A DNA stretch of 64,000 bases from Jiella flava (GTDB lineage Bacteria; Pseudomonadota; Alphaproteobacteria; Rhizobiales; Rhizobiaceae): contig NZ_JAFMPP010000009.1 in NCBI RefSeq assembly GCF_017349315.1, positions 62,001-126,000 of the forward strand. The letters are read 5' to 3'. The position numbers and the translations under genes were made by a program. Below the pieces are notes generated by a model. That model did no database searches and was not told where the DNA came from. It saw only the letters and a list, made by a program, of their open reading frames with translations. How positions within the stretch are numbered: position 1 is the first letter of the stretch; each line of letters starts with the position of its first letter. Shown here piece by piece: positions 38,601 to 47,240 of this stretch.

Positions 38601-38993
38601 TCAGGCGGAGCCGCCCTTTGCGATCGGCAGGCCGGCGTCCTGCCAGGCCTTGATCCCGCCCTCGATGGGTTTGGCGGTGTAGCCCATCTCGACGAGCCGG
38701 GCGGCGGCGAGCGCGGCTCTGGCGCCGGACGCGCAGAGGACGTTGACGGGGCGGTTGGCCGCCAGCGCGCCGGTCAGTTCCGCCGCCTGGGCCGGGCTCG
38801 ATGGGTCGGCCTTGGCTTCCAGGAGGCCGCGCGGGATGTGCAGGGCGCCGGCGACCCGTCCGGTGCTCGCCAGTTCCTCGGCCTCGCGGACATCGAGGAT
38901 CAGCGCGTTCGCGCCTTCGGCATCCCGCGGCGAAACCGACCCGCCGGTCTTGTCGCGTGCTTCGGTGATGAAATCCTTCATGGTCTTTGCCAT
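38601..38993 (-). CDS. Rhodanese-like sulfurtransferase
   Basis: A 130-residue single rhodanese domain. The catalytic cysteine is Cys87 in LCASGARAALAA, with the six-residue loop typical of thiosulfate or persulfide sulfurtransferases; LILDVREAEE is the CH2A motif. No signal peptide, so cytoplasmic. It sits 11 bases downstream of the metallo-hydrolase gene, consistent with the persulfide dioxygenase plus rhodanese partnership that converts persulfides to thiosulfate and sulfite. Confidence 0.94.
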   Translation of the reverse strand: MAKTMKDFITEARDKTGGSVSPRDAEGANALILDVREAEELASTGRVAGALHIPRGLLEAKADPSSPAQAAELTGALAANRPVNVLCASGARAALAAARLVEMGYTAKPIEGGIKAWQDAGLPIAKGGSA

Positions 38994-39004
38994 CTTCGGC
39001 TCCG

Positions 39005-39898
39005 TTAAAAGCGGTTGAGAGGAATTTTCAGATAGGCATTGCCGTCGCTTTCGAACGGCGGCAGGCGTCCGGCGCGCAGGTTGATCTGCAGCGCCGCGAG
39101 CATGCGATCGGGCAGGCTCAGGCCCGCATCCCGGGTGTCGCGGATGGCGACGAACTCCGCCCGACTCCGGCCGTTGCCGACATGGGCGTTGCGCTCGCGG
39201 TGTTCGCCGACCGTCGCCTCCCAGCGGATCTCGGTGCGCTGCTTCGTTCCGTAGTCGTGGCCGACGAAGAGGCGGGTCTGTTCGGGCAGGGCGAGGATCG
39301 CCTGAATTGAATCGTAGAGCATGCCGGCGTCGCCACCGGGAAAGTCGGCGCGGCTGGAGCCCATGTCCGGATACATCAGCGTGTCGTGGACGAAGGCGGC
39401 ATCGCCGACGATATAGGTAATCGAACCGAGCGTGTGGCCTTGCGACAGCATCACCCGGGCTTCGAGATCGCCGATCTTGAAGCGGTCGCCGTCGGTGAAG
39501 AGATCGTCGAAGTCCTCGGTGGGCGCGAAGGCGCCGGGCAGGTTATAAAGGCCCTCCCACAGCTTGGCGATCTCGATGACCTTTTCGCCGATGCCGTTGC
39601 GAACCTTCAGCGCGGCTTTCAGATGAGCCGCGGCCATCAAGTGGTCGGCATGGGGATGGGTGTCGAGGATGCGCTCGACCGTCAGACCTTGGCGCCGGAC
39701 GAACGCCAGGATCTCCTCGGCGCTGTTGTGGCTCGTCCGGGCGTCGGCGGGATCGAAATCTTGCACGACGTCGATGAGAACGGCGCGCCGGGTTGCAGGA
39801 TCGGCGACGAGATACTGGATCGAGCCACTCTTTTCCTCATAAAAGCCCCAGACGTCAGGGGAGGCGGGGCCGGTCGATGGGCTGTGACGGGTGAGCAT
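39005..39898 (-). CDS. blh: Metallo-beta-lactamase-fold persulfide dioxygenase-like hydrolase (Blh)
   Basis: A 297-residue MBL-fold protein. Metal ligands are visible in THPHADH (His81, His83, Asp85, His86), SQGHTLGS and VGHDYG. FVHDTLMYPDMGSSRADFPGGD is the block seen in ETHE1-like and Blh persulfide dioxygenases, which oxidise glutathione persulfide to sulfite using one iron. It is the first gene of the minus-strand operon facing bigR. A plain glyoxalase II role is less likely in this context. Confidence 0.9.
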   Translation of the reverse strand: MLTRHSPSTGPASPDVWGFYEEKSGSIQYLVADPATRRAVLIDVVQDFDPADARTSHNSAEEILAFVRRQGLTVERILDTHPHADHLMAAAHLKAALKVRNGIGEKVIEIAKLWEGLYNLPGAFAPTEDFDDLFTDGDRFKIGDLEARVMLSQGHTLGSITYIVGDAAFVHDTLMYPDMGSSRADFPGGDAGMLYDSIQAILALPEQTRLFVGHDYGTKQRTEIRWEATVGEHRERNAHVGNGRSRAEFVAIRDTRDAGLSLPDRMLAALQINLRAGRLPPFESDGNAYLKIPLNRF

Positions 39899-39929
39899 GG
39901 TGTCGTTCCAACAGACATTGCAAAGGGTG

Positions 39930-39966
39930 TGTGAGGTCTATATATATCAGGTATGTCTAAATTAGA
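39930..39966. promoter_or_regulatory. Candidate BigR operator region
   Basis: The 54-base divergent gap holds an AT-rich imperfect palindrome around TATATATAT (39939-39947), next to TCTAAATTAGA (39956-39966), a perfect 11-bp palindrome overlapping the bigR start. BigR-type ArsR repressors bind AT-rich palindromes covering both promoters. Exact boundaries are uncertain. Confidence 0.35.
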
Positions 39967-40291
39967 AGATGCTAATATAAAAAATCTGGAGGCCCGGTCT
40001 GCCGAGGTCGCGTCATTGCTGGCGCTGATCGCCAATCCCGCGCGGTTGCGCATTTTGTGCGCGCTTGCCAAGGGAGAACGGCAGGTCGGCGCGCTTGCAG
40101 ATGACATCGGTCTGAGCCAGTCGGCCCTGTCGCAACATCTGGCAAAACTGCGGGCCGGCGATCTCGTTGCCTCACGGCGGCAAGGTCAGGCGATCCACTA
40201 TCGTCTGGGCGAGGGCCAGATCCGGCCGTTGATGGAGAGCCTCTACGGCATCTTCTGCGAAGCGGAGGCGGATGCAAGCGTCGTGGAGTGA
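39953..40291 (+). CDS. bigR: ArsR-family persulfide-sensing repressor BigR/SqrR
   Basis: A 112-residue winged-helix repressor. The recognition helix lies in DIGLSQSALSQHLAKLR, and the N-terminal block is LLALIANPARLRILCALAKGE. Two cysteines, Cys36 and Cys102, occupy the positions that form a tetrasulfide link in SqrR/BigR when persulfides accumulate, releasing DNA. Metal-binding motifs of ArsR/SmtB are absent. It is divergent from the blh-rhodanese-YeeE-TauE operon, the classic arrangement. ATG 39953 has only a weak CAGG upstream in an AT-rich leader. Confidence 0.93.
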   Translation: MSKLEDANIKNLEARSAEVASLLALIANPARLRILCALAKGERQVGALADDIGLSQSALSQHLAKLRAGDLVASRRQGQAIHYRLGEGQIRPLMESLYGIFCEAEADASVVE

Positions 40292-40396
40292 CCTTCGAAG
40301 GCCTTGGCGCTTGCGACCGATCGGCTGGCATGGCAAGCCACCCCCCGACATTCGATCGGCGACCCACCGGCCGCCCGAAGGGAGGGGGAACATGCC

Positions 40397-41863
40397 ATGA
40401 GCGACGAGAACAAAGAAGTTCTGGTGACCCGACCGCGATACGATCGCGCTGCCCTGAGATCCCGCATCGTCCATCTCGGCTTCGGCGCGTTTCATCGAGC
40501 CCATCAGGCAGTCTACACCGATGTGATGCTGAACGCGATCGGCGGCGACTGGGGACACCGGGTGGTCAAGCTGAAGAGCGGCGCCGAGGCGCTGCAGCGG
40601 CTCGCCGAAAACGCCTATCTCTACACCGTTCTCAAGCGCGATTCGCGCCAGGGTGATCAGGCGCGGATCGTCGGCTCGGTCATTGATCACCGCCATCCCG
40701 AGACCCATGGGCGCGAAGGCGTGGTTGCCGGTCTTGCCGACGCCGGCGTCGAGATCGTCTCGCTGACGGTCACCGAAAAGGGCTACATGCTGACGCCGGG
40801 CGGCAGGCTCGATCTCGACCATCCCGAGGTCAAGGCGGATCTTGCCGATCAGGGCCGGCCGGGCTCGGCGATCGGCGTGCTGGTGGCGGCACTCGCCGAG
40901 CGGCGGCGACAGGGCCTGAAGCCCTTCACCATTCTTTGCTGCGACAACCTCCCGGACAACGGCGCCAGGACGCGCGATGCGGTTCTCGCCTTTGCCGGTG
41001 AGCGCGATGCCGATCTCGCCGCCTGGATCGAAGGCGAAGGGCGCTTCCCCTCGACGATGGTCGACCGCATCGTGCCGGCGACGACGCCGGAGACCGAGGC
41101 GCGGATTTTCGACGTGATCGGCCGGCCCGATCCAGACGGCGTCGCCTGTGAGCCGTTCCGCCAATGGGTGATCGAGGACGACTTCGTCGGCGAGCGGCCG
41201 GCGTGGGACGTGGCCGGCGCGACCTTTACTCGCGATGTTGCCCCGTTTGAGATGATGAAGCTGCGGATGCTGAACGGGCCGCACTCCTTCCTTGCCTATC
41301 TCGGCTATCTCGGCGGTTTCGAGACCATCGCCGACACCATGGCGGATCTCAATTACGCTGCGGCGGCGCGGGCGCTGATGCTGGGCGAGCAGGCGGCGAG
41401 CTTCGCTGCGCCCGAGGGCATTGATCTCACCGCCTATGCCGACGAGCTGATCGCGCGCTTCACCAACCGGGCCATTCGCCATCGCACCTGGCAGATCGCC
41501 ATGGACGGCAGTCAGAAGCTGCCTCAGCGCATGCTGAGCTCGCTGCAGTGGCATGTCGAACACGGCCGCCCGGCACCGCTCCTGACCCTCGGTGTCGCGG
41601 CCTGGATCCGCTATGTCGGCGGCATTGACGAGCGCGGGCAGGCGATCGACGTGCGCGATCCGATGGCCGCGCGGCTGAAGGCTGACGGCAGCGAGACCCC
41701 GGTCGAGCGCGTGCGTGCCGTTGTCGAGACGAGCGGCATCTTCCCGCCGCGTCTGGCCGGCGATGGGGCGTTCCTCGACACGCTGAGCCAGGCGCTTGGC
41801 GGCTTGATTCAGGACGGAGCGGTGCGCAGCGTGGCAAAGGTGGCAGGGGAGAGCAAGCGATGA
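40397..41863 (+). CDS. uxuB: Mannitol-dehydrogenase-family fructuronate reductase
   Basis: A 488-residue polyol/hexonate dehydrogenase. IVHLGFGAFHRAHQAVYTD is the NAD-binding family start, and KLRMLNGPHSFLAYLGYLGG holds the catalytic Lys with Asn and His. The specificity call (D-fructuronate to D-mannonate) rests on uxaC starting inside its stop codon; alternatives are mannitol or tagaturonate dehydrogenase. ATG 40397 has GGAGGGGGAA immediately upstream. uxuA and a hexuronate transporter are not adjacent. The gene starts 105 bases after bigR and is probably independent of it. Confidence 0.9.
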   Translation: MSDENKEVLVTRPRYDRAALRSRIVHLGFGAFHRAHQAVYTDVMLNAIGGDWGHRVVKLKSGAEALQRLAENAYLYTVLKRDSRQGDQARIVGSVIDHRHPETHGREGVVAGLADAGVEIVSLTVTEKGYMLTPGGRLDLDHPEVKADLADQGRPGSAIGVLVAALAERRRQGLKPFTILCCDNLPDNGARTRDAVLAFAGERDADLAAWIEGEGRFPSTMVDRIVPATTPETEARIFDVIGRPDPDGVACEPFRQWVIEDDFVGERPAWDVAGATFTRDVAPFEMMKLRMLNGPHSFLAYLGYLGGFETIADTMADLNYAAAARALMLGEQAASFAAPEGIDLTAYADELIARFTNRAIRHRTWQIAMDGSQKLPQRMLSSLQWHVEHGRPAPLLTLGVAAWIRYVGGIDERGQAIDVRDPMAARLKADGSETPVERVRAVVETSGIFPPRLAGDGAFLDTLSQALGGLIQDGAVRSVAKVAGESKR

Positions 41864-43272
41864 AGCCCTTTCTCGGCGAAGACTTTTTGCTTTCGAACGA
41901 CCCGGCGAGGCGGCTCTTTCACGAGGTCGCCAAGGATGCGCCGATCGTCGACTATCACTCCCATCTGCCGCCGCGCGCGATCGCCGCAAACCGCAGCTTC
42001 TCCGACATCGGGTCGCTGTGGCTGGAGGGCGATCACTACAAATGGCGGGCGATGCGGGCCTGCGGGATCGACGAGCGGCTGATCACGGGCGATGCATCCT
42101 GGCGCGAGAAGTTCGACGCCTATGCAGCTGCGATGCCGATGATGATCGGCAACCCGCTCTATCACTGGACCCATTTGGAGCTGCGGCGCTTTTTCGGCAT
42201 CGAGGAGCCGCTGTCGGCCAACAGTGCGAATCGCATCTGGCAGGCCTGCAACGAGCAGCTCGCCGCGCCGGAATTTGCCACCCGCCGGCTGATCGAGCGG
42301 ATGACGGTCGAGATGATCGGCACCACCGACGATCCGGCGGATGATCTGGCCGACCATCGGTCGATCGCCGATGATCCTGACTGCAGCGTTCTGGTGCGGC
42401 CGACTTTCCGGCCCGACAAGGTGATCCAGATCAGCGCGCGGGGCTTTGGCGCGGCGCTGGATCGGCTCGGCCGCGCGGCCGATATCGAGATCCGCCGCTT
42501 TACCGACCTTGTCGAGGCGCTCGACAGGCGGATCGAGCATTTCGCCGCCCATGGCTGCCTTGCCGCCGATCATGGCCTCGACGTGGTGCGCTTTGCTCGT
42601 GCCTCCGGCTCGTCCTTCGATCGGCTGATCGAGCGGGCGCGAAGCGGCGATCGGCTCGAAGACGAGGAAATCGCCACCTTCGAGACCGAGATCCAGCGTC
42701 ATCTCGCCCGTCGCTATGTCGAGAAGGGCTGGGTCATGCAGTTCCACTGCGGCCCGCGCCGGCGCAATTCCAGCTTGATGACCGCAAAGCTTGGGCCGGA
42801 TACGGGCTTCGATGCGATCGACGATCGGCCGATGATGGAGCCCTTGTCCCGGCTGCTCGACGCGATGGACCGCGAGGACGGCCTGCCGCGCACGATCCTC
42901 TACAACGTGGATCCGGCCCGCAATGTCGCGATGGCGGCGATGGCCTTCAGCTTCAATCGCGACGGCGTCGCCGGCAAGATGCAGTTCGGCTCGGCCTGGT
43001 GGCATGCCGACCATGTCGACGGCATGCGCCGGCAGATGAGCGACTTCGCCTCCACCGGCGTCATCGGCACCTTCATCGGCATGCTGACCGACTCGCGCTC
43101 CTTCGTGTCCTTCCCGCGCCATGAGCTGTTCCGCCGGGTGCTGTGCGATCTTGTCGGCGGTTGGATGGAAGAGGGGCTGATGCCGCCGGATTTCGAACTG
43201 GCTGGCGATATCGTCGAAAAGATCGCTTTCGCCAACGCCAACGCCCTGTTCGGCAAGGGCGCCGGCGCCTAG
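41860..43272 (+). CDS. uxaC: Glucuronate isomerase
   Basis: A 470-residue amidohydrolase-fold isomerase converting glucuronate and galacturonate to fructuronate and tagaturonate. Motifs: MKPFLGEDFLLSNDPARRLFH at the N-terminus, VDYHSHLPP with metal histidines, GDHYKWRAMRACGI, and QFGSAWWHADHVDGMRRQM near the C-terminus. Length matches the family. The ATG overlaps the uxuB stop by 4 bases. Its own stop codon TAG is the first part of a palindromic repeat copy. Confidence 0.97.
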   Translation: MKPFLGEDFLLSNDPARRLFHEVAKDAPIVDYHSHLPPRAIAANRSFSDIGSLWLEGDHYKWRAMRACGIDERLITGDASWREKFDAYAAAMPMMIGNPLYHWTHLELRRFFGIEEPLSANSANRIWQACNEQLAAPEFATRRLIERMTVEMIGTTDDPADDLADHRSIADDPDCSVLVRPTFRPDKVIQISARGFGAALDRLGRAADIEIRRFTDLVEALDRRIEHFAAHGCLAADHGLDVVRFARASGSSFDRLIERARSGDRLEDEEIATFETEIQRHLARRYVEKGWVMQFHCGPRRRNSSLMTAKLGPDTGFDAIDDRPMMEPLSRLLDAMDREDGLPRTILYNVDPARNVAMAAMAFSFNRDGVAGKMQFGSAWWHADHVDGMRRQMSDFASTGVIGTFIGMLTDSRSFVSFPRHELFRRVLCDLVGGWMEEGLMPPDFELAGDIVEKIAFANANALFGKGAGA

Positions 43273-43331
43273 CGCCCTTCGTCCTATCGGACGCAGAAAG
43301 GTCGCTCTACCTCTTTGAATCGACGCATCGC
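43270..43331. repeat. Composite palindromic intergenic repeat filling a convergent gap
   Basis: This copy, in inverted orientation, exactly fills the space between the uxaC stop (43270-43272) and the stop of the convergent phosphoesterase gene (43332-43334). It contains GTCC-TAT-CGGACGCAGAAAGG, CGCTCT and CTTTGAATCGACGCATCG, the complement of blocks in the 59037 and 36799 copies. Confidence 0.78.
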
Positions 43332-44282
43332 TCAGACGGCGACCTTGGCATCCTCGCGCGGGCGGGCATCGATCGTCCGTCCGTCGGACAACAACTCGCG
43401 CTCGCGTACCCAGCCGATGCCGCTTTCATGGTCGCGCGCGCCGCGCTCGCGCTGGATCAGCGACCAATTGCCGGGCTCGCCGGTGATCTCGAAGAGATTG
43501 TAGCGCGAGGCCGGATGCTCGCCGCCGGGCGCCTGGCTCGCCGAGGGGACGCCGACGACCGGGATTTTTCCCTCCGGTCCGTCCAACCAATAGAGTGTGT
43601 CGAGATGGGTGTGGCCGTGCAGCACGAGTTCGGCCCCAACCTCGCGCATGACCTTGGAAAAAAACTGCTTGCCGATCAGCCGCTTGTGCCAGGCGGTCGC
43701 GCCCGAGATCGGCGGATGGTGGATCATCACCACGCGGAAGTGGCCGGTCGCCTTGGCCCGTTCAAGCAGCCGAGCAAGGGCGAGCGCCTGGTGTCGCTTG
43801 AAGGTGCCGGTGGCAAAGAACGGCGCCGTTGCCTCCGCGCTGGATGCGCCGAGGATCGCCACCGGTCCGCGGCAGCGCATATAGGGGAACGAGCTGCCGA
43901 TTGCCGAAAGGGCGTTGTCGCCGACCATATACGCGTTCCACTCGCGATAGGAGCGCTTCAGCGCGCCGGGCACATAGGCGTCGTGATTGCCGGGGACGAC
44001 GGAGACGTCGTGAGGCGTGCCGAGATCTTCGAGCCACAGGCGGGCGGCGGCCGTCTCCTTCTTGGTGGCGAGATTGACGAGATCCCCGGTCACGGCCACA
44101 TGGTCCGGCGCTTCTTCCTTGAGATCCTGGAGGAGATTGGTCAGGGTGTCGCCGAACATCACCCGGCGGCGGTTGCGATGCCAGTTGACGTAGCCGGTGA
44201 CCCGTTTGGAGGCGAGTTCGCGAAAGGAGAGTTCCGGCAGCGGCCCCAGATGGATGTCGGAAAGATGGGCGAGTCGGAACAT
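43332..44282 (-). CDS. Metallophosphoesterase
   Basis: A 316-residue calcineurin-like phosphoesterase. All family metal motifs are present in order: LSDIHLGP, GDLVN, GNHDAY, IHHPP and HGHTH. There is no signal peptide or membrane segment in the form beginning at ATG 44282 (MFRLAHLSDIHLG), so cytoplasmic. The frame stays open upstream through a large inverted repeat, but the family N-terminus argues against that extension. Substrate unknown: cyclic nucleotides, UDP-diacylglucosamine-like lipids or others are possible. Confidence 0.9.
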   Translation of the reverse strand: MFRLAHLSDIHLGPLPELSFRELASKRVTGYVNWHRNRRRVMFGDTLTNLLQDLKEEAPDHVAVTGDLVNLATKKETAAARLWLEDLGTPHDVSVVPGNHDAYVPGALKRSYREWNAYMVGDNALSAIGSSFPYMRCRGPVAILGASSAEATAPFFATGTFKRHQALALARLLERAKATGHFRVVMIHHPPISGATAWHKRLIGKQFFSKVMREVGAELVLHGHTHLDTLYWLDGPEGKIPVVGVPSASQAPGGEHPASRYNLFEITGEPGNWSLIQRERGARDHESGIGWVRERELLSDGRTIDARPREDAKVAV

Positions 44283-44611
44283 GAAGCGGGCTTTCTCGAT
44301 GGCCGTTGCAAGACCGCGCGCGGGAGAGGCGCGGCCTCTGCTCGTGGATTGAATTTGACATTTGCATCCCAGTTGGGTTCGTCCGTTGAATGAAATGTCA
44401 AATTCGAAAAATCCACGAGGATCATAACCTTGGCTCGTGGTCATTGCGACTCCGACAGTTGCCGAGCGGTTTCCACAACACGGGACCAAATGTCGGAATC
44501 AGACCACCAGCGCCGTGCGACGGGCGTGTTCTGTCATGCGAACGGCGCGGCTGTAAAACCGCACAATTGGTCGCTCTTCGAATTGTAGACGCCATGAGGG
44601 AGAGGTGAACC
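44283..44611 (+). other. Divergent intergenic region, 329 bases, no gene
   Basis: Lies between the divergent phosphoesterase and Nudix genes. Apart from the large inverted repeat at 44341-44419 I see no gene, tRNA or known RNA element. Promoters for both genes should lie here. A third short copy of CTCGTGG occurs at 44432-44438, near the inverted repeat. Confidence 0.5.
44341..44419. repeat. Long interrupted inverted repeat (23 paired bases per arm)
   Basis: Left arm CTCGTGGATT (44341-44350) plus GAATTTGACATTT (44351-44363); right arm AAATGTCAAATTC (44393-44405), four unpaired bases, then AATCCACGAG (44410-44419). All 23 positions match, with a 29-base loop. It is AT-richer than its surroundings and has no terminal T run, so it is unlike a terminator. 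It could be a folded RNA, a regulator target or the footprint of a small palindromic mobile element. Confidence 0.85.
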
Positions 44612-45073
44612 GTGCGACTTCAGAAAATCCTGGTCGGGGCCATGCATGGCGTTCATCTTTTGACGCGCCCGATGACGCTCGGCGTGCGCGGCGCGGCCTT
44701 CGATGCGCAAGGCCGGATCTTTCTGGTTCGCCACACTTATATCCGCGGTTGGTACATGCCCGGCGGCGGCGTTGATGCCGGTGAGGCGGCCGAGGACGCG
44801 CTGCTGCGGGAGCTTTCGGAAGAGGGCAATCTCGAGGTTGAGGCGCGCCCGACGCTGATCGGCGTCTATTGCAACAACACCCAGTCGAAGCGGGATCACG
44901 TCATCCTCTATCGCTGTGACGGCGTGACGCAACACGAAGTGAAGACGCCGGATCGGGAGATCGCCGAGTCGGGTTTTTTCACCCTCGACAATCTCCCGGA
45001 CGGGCTGACCGACGCCACGCGCCGCCGGCTCGACGAACTCGCCGGCCGGCAGCCGATCGACCGCTACTGGTAG
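44612..45073 (+). CDS. Nudix hydrolase
   Basis: A 153-residue Nudix protein. The box is complete: GGGVDAGEAAEDALLRELSE with EEGNL following, giving G-x5-E-x7-R-E-x2-E-E-x-G. MTLGVRGAAFDAQGRIFLVRH and GWYMPGGGVD are the flanking strands. Start is GTG 44612 with GGGAGAGG upstream. The substrate, probably a nucleoside diphosphate derivative, cannot be predicted. It is transcribed divergently from the phosphoesterase across the inverted repeat. Confidence 0.92.
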   Translation: MRLQKILVGAMHGVHLLTRPMTLGVRGAAFDAQGRIFLVRHTYIRGWYMPGGGVDAGEAAEDALLRELSEEGNLEVEARPTLIGVYCNNTQSKRDHVILYRCDGVTQHEVKTPDREIAESGFFTLDNLPDGLTDATRRRLDELAGRQPIDRYW

Positions 45074-45254
45074 AGCCCGGCGGCATCTTTCGCCGCGTCA
45101 CCGGCCTGGCGCCGAGCGCTTGGTTGGCAGGTGAGATGCCGCGCTTTGGAAACCGGTCCGCGCTGTCGGTCACGCCTGCGCCGCAACTTTCGCGCGGCGC
45201 ATCCGTCGACTGAGCACCGCGCAGGGGCCGTGGGCCGGCAAAGGCTGCGCCGGA

Positions 45255-46247
45255 TCAGTCGCCGAAGGGGACGCTGTCGCGGCGATGCGGCCGGTTCAGA
45301 TCTTGGTCCGGGCCGAGCGGGACAATGCCGGTCGGGTTGATCGTCTTGTGACTCCAATAATAGTGGCCCTTGATATGGTCGAAATTCACCGTTTCGGCGA
45401 CGCCCGGCCATTGATAGAGCTCCCGCATATAATCGAAGAGCGCCGGATAGTCGGCAATCCGGCGCCGATTGCATTTGAAGTGGCCGTGATAGACCGGATC
45501 AAAGCGGATCAGTGTGGTGAACAGCCGCCAGTCCGCTTCCGTCGGTGCGTGCGAGGCGACGAGATAGCGCTGGCTCGAGAGACGGTCTTCGAGCGCGTCG
45601 AGCGTCTCGAAGAGTGCGTGGAACGGCTCTTCATAAGCCTCTTGCGTGGTCGCAAAACCGGCCTTGTAAACGCCGTTGTTGACGGTGTGATAGACGCGTT
45701 CGTTGATCGCGTCGATCGCGGCGCGATGCTCGGCGGGTGTCAGGTCGACGCTGTTGTCGGCGAAGGCGGAAAAGCCGGTGTTGAAGATCCGGATCAGCTC
45801 GGCCGACTCGTTGTTGACGATCGTGCCTTGCTTCTTGTCCCACAGAACCGGAACGGTGACCCGACCGGTGTAGCGCGGCTCGGCTTCGAGATAGATCTCG
45901 TAGAGCCGTCGCTTGCCGAGCACCGTATCGGGGATCGTGCCCGGCCGCTCGGAAAACACCCAGCCCTCTTCGCCCATGTGATCGTCGACGATTGACAGCG
46001 AGATGACGTTTTCGAGCTTCTTCAGTTTGCGGGCGATCAGCGTGCGATGCGCCCAGGGGCAGGCGAGCGAGACATAGAGATGATAACGGCCGGCTTCGGC
46101 TTGAACGGCGCTTCTGCCATCCGGTCCAGGCGCGCCATCGGGCGTGATCCAGTTTCGGAACGTCGTTGTGGTTCGCTCGAACTTACCGCCGGTCTTGTCG
46201 GTGTCGTACCATTTGTCCTGCCACTGGCCGTCGACGAGAAGTCCCAT
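45255..46247 (-). CDS. yqjG: Glutathionyl-hydroquinone reductase (Xi-class GST, YqjG-like)
   Basis: A 330-residue omega/Xi-class glutathione transferase. The N-terminal thioredoxin domain has the catalytic Cys63 in YVSLACPWAHRTLI, the C-terminal helical domain contains YKAGFATTQEAYE and PTEADWRLFTTLIRFDPVYHGHFKCN, quoted in part, all diagnostic of S-glutathionyl-hydroquinone reductases. These reduce glutathionyl-quinones, repairing spontaneous adducts. ATG 46247 (MGLLVDGQWQDKWYDT) is the family start. The frame is open further upstream without coding character. Confidence 0.96.
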   Translation of the reverse strand: MGLLVDGQWQDKWYDTDKTGGKFERTTTTFRNWITPDGAPGPDGRSAVQAEAGRYHLYVSLACPWAHRTLIARKLKKLENVISLSIVDDHMGEEGWVFSERPGTIPDTVLGKRRLYEIYLEAEPRYTGRVTVPVLWDKKQGTIVNNESAELIRIFNTGFSAFADNSVDLTPAEHRAAIDAINERVYHTVNNGVYKAGFATTQEAYEEPFHALFETLDALEDRLSSQRYLVASHAPTEADWRLFTTLIRFDPVYHGHFKCNRRRIADYPALFDYMRELYQWPGVAETVNFDHIKGHYYWSHKTINPTGIVPLGPDQDLNRPHRRDSVPFGD

Positions 46248-46626
46248 GATGCGCCGTCTCCTGGATTGGCGTGTTTTAAGAGGCCACCGGTTCGCGCGCG
46301 GTCCGGTTGGTCGCTGGTTGGTAACCGAAAGGAGCGTTGCGGTGTTCCTGCTTTCGACGCGACGGTGCGTCACCGCTGCGGGCGGCGCGACGCCGGACAC
46401 GGGATAATCGCATCCGCAACCTGCGTCGTGGCGATTGCTCTTGCTACGGGAAGGTGCTAACGGCGGCACCACTTGTTTCTGGGGAACGCTTGTCATGACC
46501 ATCAACCGACGACGAAAGACGCTTCGCGCCTTTGGGCGCTGAATTCTCGTCGTTGGCACCCGGGCGCGCGTCCGGGCTCTGCGAGCGGCGCGACCGCTCG
46601 ACACCTGCCTCTGGACTGCTCCCCCG
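46248..46626 (+). other. Intergenic stretch, 379 bases, no gene recognised
   Basis: It separates the divergent reductase and acetyltransferase genes. Short open frames exist on both strands, but none has a ribosome-binding site with a recognisable protein. No repeat copy, tRNA or terminator was seen. It presumably carries both promoters. Confidence 0.45.
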
Positions 46627-47142
46627 ATGTTTCACCTGAACGACGTCCGGTTTCTGCCCGAACGCCCCGACCATGACGCCGCGATCGAGCTGATCGCCGA
46701 CGAAGCCTTCGGACCCGGTCGCTTTGCGCGCGCTGCAGAGCGCGTGCGCGAAATGGCGCCGCACGACCGCGAACTGTCCTTTGTCGCCGAGCATGAAGCC
46801 GAAATCATCGGATCGGTGCGGCTGACGCCGATCCTCGTCGGCGCGGCGCCGAGCCTGTTGCTCGGGCCGCTCGCGGTTCGCCCGGCCTATAAGAACAGGG
46901 GCGCGGGCAAGGCGCTGATGCGGCTGTCGGCGGAGGCGGCGAAGGCTAAGAGCGAGCGCTCGATCATCCTGGTCGGTGATCCGCCCTATTACGAGCCGCT
47001 CGGCTATTATCCCCTTCCGCCGGGGACCATTGCAATGCCCGGCCCGGTGGATCCGCGGCGGCTGCTCGGGCTGGAACTCGTCGCCGGCGGCCTTGACGGC
47101 GTGGCAGGCGCAATTCGCGCCCGTTCGTCATCGCTCAGATAA
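46627..47142 (+). CDS. GNAT-family N-acetyltransferase (YhbS-like)
   Basis: A 171-residue acetyltransferase. LLLGPLAVRPAYKNRGAGKALMR contains the acetyl-CoA pyrophosphate loop (here R-x-x-G-x-G/A, written KNRGAGKAL), followed by SIILVGDPPYYEPLGYYPLP, a block of YhbS-like members. There is no signal peptide. The last 20 residues are poorly conserved. No clear Shine-Dalgarno precedes ATG 46627, so the start carries some doubt. Substrate unknown. Confidence 0.88.
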   Translation: MFHLNDVRFLPERPDHDAAIELIADEAFGPGRFARAAERVREMAPHDRELSFVAEHEAEIIGSVRLTPILVGAAPSLLLGPLAVRPAYKNRGAGKALMRLSAEAAKAKSERSIILVGDPPYYEPLGYYPLPPGTIAMPGPVDPRRLLGLELVAGGLDGVAGAIRARSSSLR

Positions 47143-47240
47143 GCCGGCTTTCGTTCGCGCGGGGCCGCCCAAGATTGTTCGGCGATGGAATTCAAGACGG
47201 GAGAGCCCGATGCTCGACTCCATCAGAGTGCGGATCCTGT

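Noticed and set aside
44521-44600. tRNA-like segment upstream of the Nudix gene (GGCTGTAAAACCGCAC)
   Set aside because: No cloverleaf with acceptor, D and T arms can be built around it; the T-loop consensus is missing.
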